A DNA stretch of 64,000 bases from VRUE01 sp963716735 (lineage in GTDB: Bacteria; Actinomycetota; Thermoleophilia; Solirubrobacterales; 70-9), in contig OY970321.1 in NCBI GenBank assembly GCA_963716735.1, forward strand, positions 1,178,001-1,242,000, read 5' to 3'. The position numbers and the translations under genes were made by a program. Positions 50,762 to 58,222 of this stretch are shown in pieces (positions within the stretch are counted from its first letter, which is position 1; every line of letters begins with the position of its first letter). Below the pieces are notes generated by a model. It saw nothing but the letters and a program-made list of their open reading frames with translations, searched no databases and was not told the origin of the DNA.

Positions 50762-51314
50762 CGCTCATCTCCTCCTCCAGCTGCTTGATCGCACGATGGA
50801 TCAGGACCTTGGTGGCGCCGTCGCTGCGTCCCAGTGCCCGCGCGATCTCGCGGTTGTCCATGTCGAGGGCGAAGCGCATGATCAGCGCATCGCGACGGTC
50901 GTCGGGAAGGTTGTCGAGCTTGGCGATCACCTGGCGCAACTCCTCGCGACCCTCGGCGATCGCCTCGGTCCCGTGGCGGGCCGGGATCGGATCGGCACTG
51001 TCGAGCGGCGTCTGCGGGCGCCGCGAGCGGTCGCGGTAGTAATTGAGCGCCAGGTTGTGCGCGATGCGGATCAGCCAGGGGCGCAGCGGCCGCCCGGTGG
51101 ACTCGCGCCGCGCCCGATCGAAGTGGCGGTATGCCTGCAGGAAGGCCTGCTCGGTGAGGTCCTCGGCGTCGTGCTGGTTGCCGACCCGGTAGTAGGCGTA
51201 GGAGTAGACGTCCTTGAGGTGATCGCGGTAGAGCGCTTCGAAAGCGCGGTCGAGCTCGGCCTTTGCGGCCGGGTCGAGGCTCGCCGGCTCGACGTTCTCC
51301 TTGGCACCGCTCAC
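50754..51314 (-). CDS. ECF-type RNA polymerase sigma factor
   Basis: A 186-residue sigma factor with region 2 (FEALYRDHLKDVYSYAYYRV, GNQHDAEDLTEQAFLQAYRH; the DAEDLTQ-like motif for core binding) and region 4 (VIAKLDNLPDDRRDALIMRF, ALDMDNREIARALGRSDGAT, KVLIHRAIKQLEEEM) as the -35-binding HTH. The linker is short, as in group 4 sigmas. It directs transcription of a stress or envelope regulon, unknown here. The next gene is translationally coupled. Confidence 0.95.
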   Translation of the reverse strand: MSGAKENVEPASLDPAAKAELDRAFEALYRDHLKDVYSYAYYRVGNQHDAEDLTEQAFLQAYRHFDRARRESTGRPLRPWLIRIAHNLALNYYRDRSRRPQTPLDSADPIPARHGTEAIAEGREELRQVIAKLDNLPDDRRDALIMRFALDMDNREIARALGRSDGATKVLIHRAIKQLEEEMSDE

Positions 51315-51350
51315 GCGGCAAGCCTAGAGGCTGCGACGCACCCCGCCGAT

Positions 51351-53018
51351 TCATGCGGCCTCCTTGCGCGAACGCTCGACCAAGCGCAGGCTGTCCACCC
51401 AGGCCTCGGTGTCGATCTCGCCACGAATCAGCGCCGCCAGACCGCCGAGCGCCTCGGCGGGACTGCCCGAGCCCTCGACCGCGGTGGCGAGAAGCGGCAC
51501 GGCGTCGAGTCCCTCGGATGCCTGGCCGATCAACGCCGGGATCTCGGCCGCCGGCGTCCCCCCGCCGAGCAGCTCGCCGGCGCGGCGGTTGCGACCCGAG
51601 GGCGCGAGCACCGTCGCGGTCAGATCGCCCACCCCGGCCAGACCCGAGAAGGTCTCCAGCTCGGCGCCCCGCGAGATCGCGTAGGCGATGCACTCACGCC
51701 AGACCGAGGCGGCGGCGATGCCGGCCGCGTTGAGGCCGAAGGGCTCGGTGGCCGCGGCGGCGAGGGCGGCGGCATTCTTGGCGGCACCGGCCATCTCGAC
51801 CCCGGTCACGTCGCGCGAGCGCTCGCAGACGAGGCCGGCGCGGTCGAAGACCTCGCCGAGCTGGTCGCGTAGGTCGGCGTCGCCGGAGCCGAGCACCAGC
51901 GCCGCCGAGCCGGAAACCGCCTCAGCCGCGTGAGCCGGGCCGCCAAGGCAGGCGATCGCCCGGGCGCGGATCCGTTCGCCGACGTACTCCGCCGGCAGCT
52001 GACCCAGCGGCGCGATCAGCCCCTTGGTCAGCAGCAACACCGAGGAACGGTCGCTGACCCGGTCGGCGATCGCGCCGACAGCCTGCGGCAGCGAGCCGGA
52101 GGGAATCGCCATGCAGACGAGGTCGAGGCCGGCGAGCTCGATCTCCGAAGCGGCGCGGACGAGCAGCGAGTCGGGCAGCTCGACCCCCTCAAGGTAGTCG
52201 CGGTTTTCCCCCGCCTCGATCATTGCCGCCGCCTGCTCAGCAGTGCGCGCGCCGAGTTGCACCTCCAAGCCGCCGCGGGCGAGCAATACAGCGACGGCGG
52301 TGCCCCAGCTGCCGGCGCCGATCACGGCGGCGCGGCGCATCGGCGGCAGGCCGCCCATCTCTTCCCACTGCAGCAGGACGTTGGGCCAGATCCGCGCCGT
52401 CACCGACTCCGCCAGCGGCGGCGAGGGCTCCTCGACCCTGGGGAAGGTCATCGCCTTACCCAGCCGCACCCGAACCTGGCGCGGGCGGATGCGCCAGCCC
52501 CTGCGCACGTGCTCGCTGCCGTATACCGCGGTCGGCAGAACGGGGACTCCGGTCTGCAGCACCAGTCTGCCCACCCCCCGCTTCGGCGTTGCCAGGGTGC
52601 CGCGGCGGATCCGCGTCCCCTCGGGGAAGATGCAGACGGTGCCGCCGCGCTCGACCGCGAGGCGGGCGGTCTGCATCGACATCTCGTCGGATTCGCCACG
52701 GCGGATCGGGAAGGCGCCAAGCCGCGAGAGCAGCCAACCCTGCCAGCGGCGCTCGAACAGCTCGATCTTGGCGACGTAGTTCATTGGCCGCCGCCAGGGC
52801 AGCGCAGCGCCGATCGTGAAGGGGTCGAGAAAGCTGCGGTGGTTGGCGGCGACGATCAGCCCGCCGCTGACCCGGCCGTGCTCGCGCCCGGTGCGGCCGA
52901 GGCGGAAGTAGACGAGGAAGAACGGTGTCATGAACACCCTCGCCAGCAGGTAGAGGGGCCAGTTGACGCTGTGGCGCCGGGTGTAGTCGTGGTAGCGCTG
53001 AAGGCGTTCTTCGGTCAC
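51351..53018 (-). CDS. Fusion of PlsC-type acyltransferase and GpsA-type glycerol-3-phosphate dehydrogenase
   Basis: One uninterrupted 555-residue frame. Residues 1-226 are a PlsC acyltransferase (AANHRSFLDPFTIGA with the HX4D motif; IFPEGTRIRRGT; ending SVTARIWPNVLLQWEE). Residues 227-555 are a full-length GpsA (AAVIGAGSWGTAVAVLLARG; VLLLTKGL; EMAGAAKNAAALAAAATEPF; GLAGVGDLTATVLAPSGRNR). GpsA makes sn-glycerol 3-phosphate; PlsC acylates lysophosphatidate. An internal ATG at 52340 could start GpsA separately but has only a weak ribosome binding site. Confidence 0.9.
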   Translation of the reverse strand: MTEERLQRYHDYTRRHSVNWPLYLLARVFMTPFFLVYFRLGRTGREHGRVSGGLIVAANHRSFLDPFTIGAALPWRRPMNYVAKIELFERRWQGWLLSRLGAFPIRRGESDEMSMQTARLAVERGGTVCIFPEGTRIRRGTLATPKRGVGRLVLQTGVPVLPTAVYGSEHVRRGWRIRPRQVRVRLGKAMTFPRVEEPSPPLAESVTARIWPNVLLQWEEMGGLPPMRRAAVIGAGSWGTAVAVLLARGGLEVQLGARTAEQAAAMIEAGENRDYLEGVELPDSLLVRAASEIELAGLDLVCMAIPSGSLPQAVGAIADRVSDRSSVLLLTKGLIAPLGQLPAEYVGERIRARAIACLGGPAHAAEAVSGSAALVLGSGDADLRDQLGEVFDRAGLVCERSRDVTGVEMAGAAKNAAALAAAATEPFGLNAAGIAAASVWRECIAYAISRGAELETFSGLAGVGDLTATVLAPSGRNRRAGELLGGGTPAAEIPALIGQASEGLDAVPLLATAVEGSGSPAEALGGLAALIRGEIDTEAWVDSLRLVERSRKEAA

Positions 53019-53070
53019 TACTCAGCGCTACACGGGTTTGGGACGGGGGTTACCGGCGGGCGGGTCCTGT

Positions 53071-53185
53071 CGTGGGGTGGGGGTATCCGGGCGGGGCTGG
53101 GTTTTTCGCGTGCTGAGCCGGTATCTCTCGCCGAGCCGTGGGCGAAAAAGAGGACGCCGCCCCGCCCAGACACCCCCACCCCACG
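53071..53185. repeat. Intergenic long-hairpin element C (same architecture as A and B)
   Basis: Outer arms 53071-53097 and 53159-53185 pair at 25 of 27 positions and are built of G-runs (GTGGGGTGGGGGT...). The 61-nt loop contains TTTTTCG (53102-53108) and CGAAAAA (53143-53149) as an inner stem, as in elements A and B, but the 34 nt between them match poorly. It lies in the 180-nt gap between two minus-strand genes. Confidence 0.75.
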
Positions 53186-53198
53186 CCACCCACCCGAG

Positions 53199-54203
53199 CT
53201 ACCAGGATCGCTCGATCAGCTGCTCGAGGTCATCCCGAGTCGGAGGTTCCGGCGTAAAGGCGAGCTCGGGGCGCACGAGCATTGAGTCGAGAGCTTGATG
53301 GAGCTTGCTGCGGTCTGCTCCGAGCTGGCCCAGGCCGGCGGGGTTGCCGCCTAGCTGGAGGATGCGAGGTTCTATTTCTGCTGGGTCGGTGCCGAGGGAC
53401 TCGGCCAGGGAGGCGAGGTTGTCGGGGGCGCGGGGGAGCATGAAGGCCATCACGCGGGGCAGGATCGCGGCGTTGGTCTCGGCATGGGGGCTGCCGCAGA
53501 TCCGCACCAGGGTCTGGCAGATCACGTGGTGCATGCCGAACATGGCGGAGTCGATCGCGTAGGCGCAGAGCAGCGAGCCCTGGGCGAGGGCGGCGCGGTT
53601 GCGCTCCGCGGGCGCTTCGTCGAGCGAGGCGGCGATCAGTTCGGCGCCGCGCAGCGCGGTCATCTGCGAGACCGGGTTGGCGAAGGGCGTATAGAGGGAG
53701 TCGGCGCCGTGGGCAAGGCTGTTCATGGCGCTGGCGCGGAGCGCCCCCTCGGGCTGACTCGTCATCGCCTCGGGGTCGGCGATCGCCAGCTCGGGTCGCA
53801 CCATCGCCCGCACCCGCGCCTCTGCGCCGGCAGGCAGGCGGTGGATCCCGGTTATCTCGGCACCCGAGAGCGTCGTCGGGACCGCCGCGACCCGGGCGCC
53901 GCTGACCGCAGCGACTGCCTTCACGGTGTCGATCGTGCGACCGCCACCCAGGGCGACCAGGTGCGGTGCCCCCGCCCGGTCGAGCAGCGCCGCGGCCGCG
54001 TCGGGCACCGGTCCGGCGGGGATCGCGTGAACGGCCTTGGCCGCGGCCTCCAGCTCTGGAGCGGCGAGCAACGCACGCGGCGTAGTCAACAGCTCGAACT
54101 CGGCGAAACCGTGCTCGTGCAGGAGCTGCGCCGCCTGCCCTACCCCTTCGTGGTGGAAGACGACCACCCGGCCGGCGTCCCTCCAGACGAAGTTTCCGTT
54201 CAC
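53199..54203 (-). CDS. Maleylacetate reductase (iron-containing alcohol dehydrogenase family)
   Basis: A 334-residue protein from GTG 54203, overlapping the dioxygenase stop by one base. It has the NAD-binding segment LVALGGGRTIDTVKAVAAVS, AVPTTLSGAEITGIHRLPAG as in maleylacetate reductases, and the His-rich metal site NSLAHGADSLYTPFANPVSQ with FGMHHVICQTLVRICGSPHA. The enzyme reduces maleylacetate to 3-oxoadipate, the last special step of hydroquinone, hydroxyquinol and resorcinol degradation. Paired here with a ring-cleavage dioxygenase. Confidence 0.92.
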   Translation of the reverse strand: MNGNFVWRDAGRVVVFHHEGVGQAAQLLHEHGFAEFELLTTPRALLAAPELEAAAKAVHAIPAGPVPDAAAALLDRAGAPHLVALGGGRTIDTVKAVAAVSGARVAAVPTTLSGAEITGIHRLPAGAEARVRAMVRPELAIADPEAMTSQPEGALRASAMNSLAHGADSLYTPFANPVSQMTALRGAELIAASLDEAPAERNRAALAQGSLLCAYAIDSAMFGMHHVICQTLVRICGSPHAETNAAILPRVMAFMLPRAPDNLASLAESLGTDPAEIEPRILQLGGNPAGLGQLGADRSKLHQALDSMLVRPELAFTPEPPTRDDLEQLIERSW

Positions 54204-55135
54204 TACGTCCGGGCGACGCGAGGGTTGACGACCGGGCGCAGGTTAGGTTCGACCTCAGCGCGCAGGTGCTCGTAATCGGGGGGCAGCGAGAGCTTCTCGC
54301 CTAGGTGCTCGAGCGGCTCGTCGACCGTGAAGCCCGGCCCGAGCGTCGCGATCTCGAAGAGGACGCCGCTGGGCTCGCGGAAGTAGATCGAGCGGAAGTA
54401 GAAGCGATCGATCACCGGGGTCACCTGCGCCCCGGCCGAGACGGCTTTCTCGCGCCAGGTCTCGTGATCGTCCATCGACGAGGCCCAAGCGACGTGGTGG
54501 ACGCTGCCCGCCCCTTGTCGCGAGCGCTGCGCCGGCGGCTCGTCGTAGAGGTAGAGGCCGCCGCGCCTCTCGCCACGCGCTTCCCAGCCGCCCTCCACCG
54601 TCTCGAACTCGAGCGCTTCGAGCAGGCCGCTACTGGCATCGGGATCCGACGCGTAGGCGCAGACCGCGTGGAATCCCTGCAGTGCCATCTCCCTCGGCAC
54701 CTCGCGGTGCTCGGCGCTGAGCGGCGCGTCGGGAACCTCAACCACCGCCAGCTCGTGATCGAGGCCCTCGGGGTCGGAGAAGCGAAGACCCGCCCCGGCG
54801 CGCTCGGACGCGACCCCGTGAGCGCCCAGGCGCTCGGCCCAGAAGTCGAGTGCCTGCCAGGAGCCGACCCGCCAGACGATGCGGTGCACGTCACCCGCTC
54901 CGGCGCGCCCGTCGGGCACACCCGGGAACTCGAAGAAGGTCAGATCGGAGCCGGCGCTGCCCTGCTCGTCGGCGAAAAAGAGGTGGTAAACGGTCGGGTT
55001 GTCCTGATTGACCGTTTTCTTGACCAGGCGCAGTCCCAGCACCCCGGCGTAAAAGTCGACGTTCCTCTGCGCGTCGGCGGTAATTGCCGTGATGTGGTGG
55101 ATGCCCTCTAGCTTCACCGCTGTCACGTATAGCAT
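54203..55135 (-). CDS. VOC-family ring-cleaving dioxygenase
   Basis: A 310-residue protein with tandem VOC modules: GIHHITAITADAQRNVDFYA (first His ligand), DVHRIVWRVGSWQALDFWAE, GFHAVCAYASDPDASSGLLE, VHHVAWASSMDDHETWREKA (second His) and YFREPSGVLFEIATLGPGFT (Glu ligand). The opening and ending match PcpA/LinE/MhqO-like hydroquinone or catechol-type dioxygenases. ATG 55135 is used; GTG 55117 (MKLEGIHHITAIT) matches relatives even better. Co-transcribed with maleylacetate reductase. Confidence 0.88.
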   Translation of the reverse strand: MLYVTAVKLEGIHHITAITADAQRNVDFYAGVLGLRLVKKTVNQDNPTVYHLFFADEQGSAGSDLTFFEFPGVPDGRAGAGDVHRIVWRVGSWQALDFWAERLGAHGVASERAGAGLRFSDPEGLDHELAVVEVPDAPLSAEHREVPREMALQGFHAVCAYASDPDASSGLLEALEFETVEGGWEARGERRGGLYLYDEPPAQRSRQGAGSVHHVAWASSMDDHETWREKAVSAGAQVTPVIDRFYFRSIYFREPSGVLFEIATLGPGFTVDEPLEHLGEKLSLPPDYEHLRAEVEPNLRPVVNPRVART

Positions 55136-55143
55136 CCCTAGCA

Positions 55144-56532
55144 ATGAGCCGCGCACGACGACGCACCGTCAAAGCTCTCGTTGTCCTCGGTTCGGTGCTG
55201 GCCTTCCTCAGTGTCTTCGCGATCTGGACCGAGCGCCAAGCGCTCAACACCGACGACTGGGTCGATACCAGCGGCCGGTTGATCCAGAACGAAAAGGTCC
55301 GCGCCGCGGTAAGCGACTACCTGGTCGATCAGCTCTACGAAAACGTCGACGTCGAAAAAGAACTCGAAGGCATCCTGCCGGGGGAAACCAAAGAGCTCGC
55401 CGGGCCGGTATCCGGGGGGCTGCGGCAGGTGGCCGGCGGCGGTGCCGACGAGGTTCTGCAGAGCGCTACCGCGGAAGGGCTCTGGAAGGACGCCAACCGG
55501 GCAGCCCACGAACAGCTGCTGGCTGTGCTTGAAAACAAGAAAGAGGCGGTGTCGACGGCGGAAGGGAACGTCACCCTCAACCTCGGCAGCCTCGTCACCA
55601 ACCTCGCCGATCAGGTCGGGATCGGCGCCCAGCTCGCCGAAAAGCTGCCACCCGACGCCGGACAGATCACGATCCTGCGCTCCGATCAGCTGAAGACCGC
55701 GCAGGACGTCGCGGTCGGCATCAAGGGCCTGGCGCTGGTCCTCTCGTTGCTGACCCTGATCGCCTTCGGCCTGGCGGTCTACCTCTCCCGTGACGGGCGC
55801 TGGGTGACCGTGCTGTTCTGCGGAGTCGGTTTGGTCGCAGCCGGCTTCGCCGTGATCGTCTTCCGCCAGATCGCCGGCGGGATCGTCGTCGACCAGCTCG
55901 TCACCGACGAAAGCGTCAAGCCCGCCGCGGAAGCGACCTGGTCGATCGGCACCTCGCTGATGACCAGCATCGCGTTCACGGTGATCGTCTTCGGCGTCTT
56001 CCTGGGGGTCGCCGGTTGGCTGGGGTCTCCTACCGGATCTGCCCGTGCCGCCCGCCGCTTCATGACGCCCGCCCTGCGCGACTATGTCCCTTACGTCTAC
56101 ACCGGGCTCGCGATCGTCGTCGGCATCTACTTCCTCTCCGCCTCGGTTCAGAACCTGCGCTCCTTCCTGACTACCCTGGTGATCGCCGGCTTCGCCGCCT
56201 TCGGCGTCCGCGAGCTACGCCGCCAGTCCGAAGAGGAATTCCCCGACGCCCAGTTCGCCGACTATTTCGGCGGCGCCAAGGACCGTGTGGTCGACGCGGT
56301 CAAGAGCGCCAACATCGGCGAGCGAGCCTCGAAACTGCGCCTGCCGGAGGTGCGCAAGCCGGGTGGCGACGATGAGACCCCACCAGCCGCGTCCGCGCCT
56401 CCCGCTGGCGACGAGGACTCACGCCTGGGGCGCCTGGAGCGCCTCGCCGAACTTCACCAGAAGGGCGTCCTCACCGACGAGGAGTTCGCCGCGGAGAAGA
56501 GCCGTGTCCTGGGTGGCGCTCCTGATGCGTAG
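55144..56532 (+). CDS. Polytopic membrane protein with C-terminal SHOCT domain
   Basis: A 462-residue protein. An N-terminal anchor (TVKALVVLGSVLAFLSVFAI) leads into an extracytoplasmic domain with ERQALNTDDWVDTSGRLIQN, a signature of actinobacterial integral membrane proteins, then at least five more membrane segments (ALVLSLLTLIAFGLAVYLSR, WVTVLFCGVGLVAAGFAVIV, FTVIVFGVFLGVAGWLG, YTGLAIVVGIYFLSASV, FLTTLVIAGFAAFGVREL). The last 30 residues (LERLAELHQKGVLTDEEFAA) are a SHOCT domain. Function unknown. Its 8-nt gap to the divergent dioxygenase gene means the promoters overlap coding sequence. Confidence 0.8.
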   Translation: MSRARRRTVKALVVLGSVLAFLSVFAIWTERQALNTDDWVDTSGRLIQNEKVRAAVSDYLVDQLYENVDVEKELEGILPGETKELAGPVSGGLRQVAGGGADEVLQSATAEGLWKDANRAAHEQLLAVLENKKEAVSTAEGNVTLNLGSLVTNLADQVGIGAQLAEKLPPDAGQITILRSDQLKTAQDVAVGIKGLALVLSLLTLIAFGLAVYLSRDGRWVTVLFCGVGLVAAGFAVIVFRQIAGGIVVDQLVTDESVKPAAEATWSIGTSLMTSIAFTVIVFGVFLGVAGWLGSPTGSARAARRFMTPALRDYVPYVYTGLAIVVGIYFLSASVQNLRSFLTTLVIAGFAAFGVRELRRQSEEEFPDAQFADYFGGAKDRVVDAVKSANIGERASKLRLPEVRKPGGDDETPPAASAPPAGDEDSRLGRLERLAELHQKGVLTDEEFAAEKSRVLGGAPDA

Positions 56533-56605
56533 AGCCCGCCTCCGGGGTTGAACCGGAAACCTCCGCTTTACAAGAGCGGTGCTCTGCCAGTTGAGCTAGG
56601 CGGGC
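56533..56605 (-). tRNA. tRNA-Thr (anticodon UGU)
   Basis: On the minus strand, acceptor GCCCGCC pairs with GGCGGGC (56534-56540); D-stem GCTC/GAGC; anticodon stem CCGCT/AGCGG with loop CTTGTAA giving anticodon TGT; variable loop AGGTT; T-arm TCCGG TTCAACC CCGGA. Discriminator U, and no encoded CCA. All stems pair perfectly, so it looks functional. It is close to the 3' end of the SHOCT membrane-protein gene on the other strand (1 nt). Confidence 0.97.
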
Positions 56606-56746
56606 AAGTCATGGTCTCGAGCCCAACGCACGCGCCTAGTCTGATGCGCGTGGATCTACTCGAAGGCAGTTGATGTTCGGAGACACTTCATCAGCAGGCA
56701 TTAAATATACCCACGCGTTTTCCGGACAGCCGCGGAACCGGCAAAT

Positions 56747-57769
56747 ATGCATCCAATGACCGCTGGCGACGAAGCCACCTTCCGCGCTTTACAACCGGGC
56801 GAGGGAAGCATCCTCACCGAGGCGATCCGGGCTGCCTATCGCGATACCTACGACGTTCGCTGGGTCTACGACGAAGTCGAGGTGGAGGCGCGGCTGGCCG
56901 CCGGGACCTACGTCTCCTGGGTGGCCGAGTCGGCGGACGGTGAGCTGCTCTGCCACGAGGGCATGAGCCTGGGGGCGGCGGGCGACGCGGTGGGTCACTC
57001 GGGCCAGGCTGTGACGATGCCGGCTGCCCGCGGCCAGGACCTCTTCACCCGCACCAAGAAGCACCTGATGGATTGGGCCACCGAGCGCGGCCTGGCGGGG
57101 ATGTACAGCGAGGCAACCGCGGCTCACCCATACAGCCAGCGCGCCAACCTGGAGCTCGGTGCCCATGAGACGGGATTCCTGCTCGGCTGGATCCCGGCGT
57201 CGGTCTCCAACGACGCGGCAACCGACCAGCGCCCCCGGCGCCAATCTGCGGCGCTCTTCTACACGAAGCTCAACGACGGCCACAAGCGCCACGTCTATGC
57301 CCCAGAGCGCCACCACGAGATCATCGGCCGAACGCTGGAGCTGTGCGAGTTACGGGGAACCCTCGCGGACCCGCCAGCAGATGCGCAGATGCCGGAGCGC
57401 ACCGACCTGCACGTGGAGATCGACAAGGACCACAACCTCGCCCTGATCACCGCTCACGAGCCCGGCGCCGATCTCGAGACCGCGGTGGGGGCCGAGCGCC
57501 ACCACCTCTTCCACCGCAAGTGCCTCGACGCGATCTACCTCGACCTTCCCCTGGAGAACCCAGCCACGGCTCTACTGGCCGACCACCTGGAGCGCCTGGG
57601 CGTCTCCTACGCCGGCATCTTCCCCGACAACCGCACCGACGGCGACGTGCTTCGCATGCAATCCCTGCACCGAGCCCGCATAGCGGCCGATGACGTCTCC
57701 GTTGCGTCCGACCACGGCCGCGAGTTGCTTAATTATGTGCTCGCGGATCTTCGGGATACAACCGATTGA
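56747..57769 (+). CDS. GNAT-like acetyltransferase family protein
   Basis: A 340-residue protein from ATG 56747. EGSILTEAIRAAYRDTYDVR and VGHSGQAVTMPAARGQDLFT followed by HLMDWATERGLAGMYSEATA resemble a GNAT domain in which ARGQDLFTR would take the place of the acetyl-CoA loop. The C-terminal half (EIDKDHNLALITAHEPGADL, HLERLGVSYAGIFPDNRTDG) looks like a second alpha/beta module. The substrate is unknown. The 3' end overlaps the vsr gene by 41 nt in convergent orientation, probably the left boundary of the restriction-modification island. Confidence 0.7.
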   Translation: MHPMTAGDEATFRALQPGEGSILTEAIRAAYRDTYDVRWVYDEVEVEARLAAGTYVSWVAESADGELLCHEGMSLGAAGDAVGHSGQAVTMPAARGQDLFTRTKKHLMDWATERGLAGMYSEATAAHPYSQRANLELGAHETGFLLGWIPASVSNDAATDQRPRRQSAALFYTKLNDGHKRHVYAPERHHEIIGRTLELCELRGTLADPPADAQMPERTDLHVEIDKDHNLALITAHEPGADLETAVGAERHHLFHRKCLDAIYLDLPLENPATALLADHLERLGVSYAGIFPDNRTDGDVLRMQSLHRARIAADDVSVASDHGRELLNYVLADLRDTTD

Positions 57770-58214
57770 TTCGTTTTTGCCATTGTGCCGTCGGAGTCTC
57801 GGAAAATCGCGAACGAAGCAGCACAGCAACTCGACTAACGGCGTCGGGAAGCATTTTCCGAACTTCGAAGTCCCAAACACGAAGTACGCCCCAGCCTGCA
57901 CTCCTCAGCTCTATGTCAACCCGACGATCACGCGCTTCATTGCTGGCAATCTTGGCGTCCCAATAGTCACCGGATCGCCCGGGCTTATGCCGAGAGGGGT
58001 GGCCGTGCCAAAAGGCCCCATCGACGAATACGGCAACATGGAGAGATGGCCACGCGAGGTCCGGCTTGCCGGGAACCCGTCCGTAGTGAGTCCGCCACCC
58101 GCGAACTCCCACCGCGTACAACGCTCGCCGTAAAGCCAACTCAGGGGCCGTATCCTTTCCCTTTACTGCCGCCATGATGCGGCTCCGCTCTTCGCCCGTG
58201 CGCGTGTCGACCAT
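57729..58214 (-). CDS. vsr: Very short patch repair endonuclease
   Basis: A 161-residue Vsr. The pattern VDTRTGEERSRIMAAVKGKD, LRRALYAVGVRGWRTHYGRV, GKPDLAWPSLHVAVFVDGAF followed by WHGHP is the Vsr signature; GKPDLAW...VFVDG gives the catalytic Asp and following acidic residue, with His residues in WHGHPSRH. The zinc-binding Cys of E. coli Vsr at the WHGC position is replaced by His. It nicks T:G mismatches left by deamination of 5-methylcytosine, and is divergent from its cognate methylase (8-nt gap). Confidence 0.92.
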   Translation of the reverse strand: MVDTRTGEERSRIMAAVKGKDTAPELALRRALYAVGVRGWRTHYGRVPGKPDLAWPSLHVAVFVDGAFWHGHPSRHKPGRSGDYWDAKIASNEARDRRVDIELRSAGWGVLRVWDFEVRKMLPDAVSRVAVLLRSRFSETPTAQWQKRINRLYPEDPRAHN

Positions 58215-58222
58215 CTGTCCTG

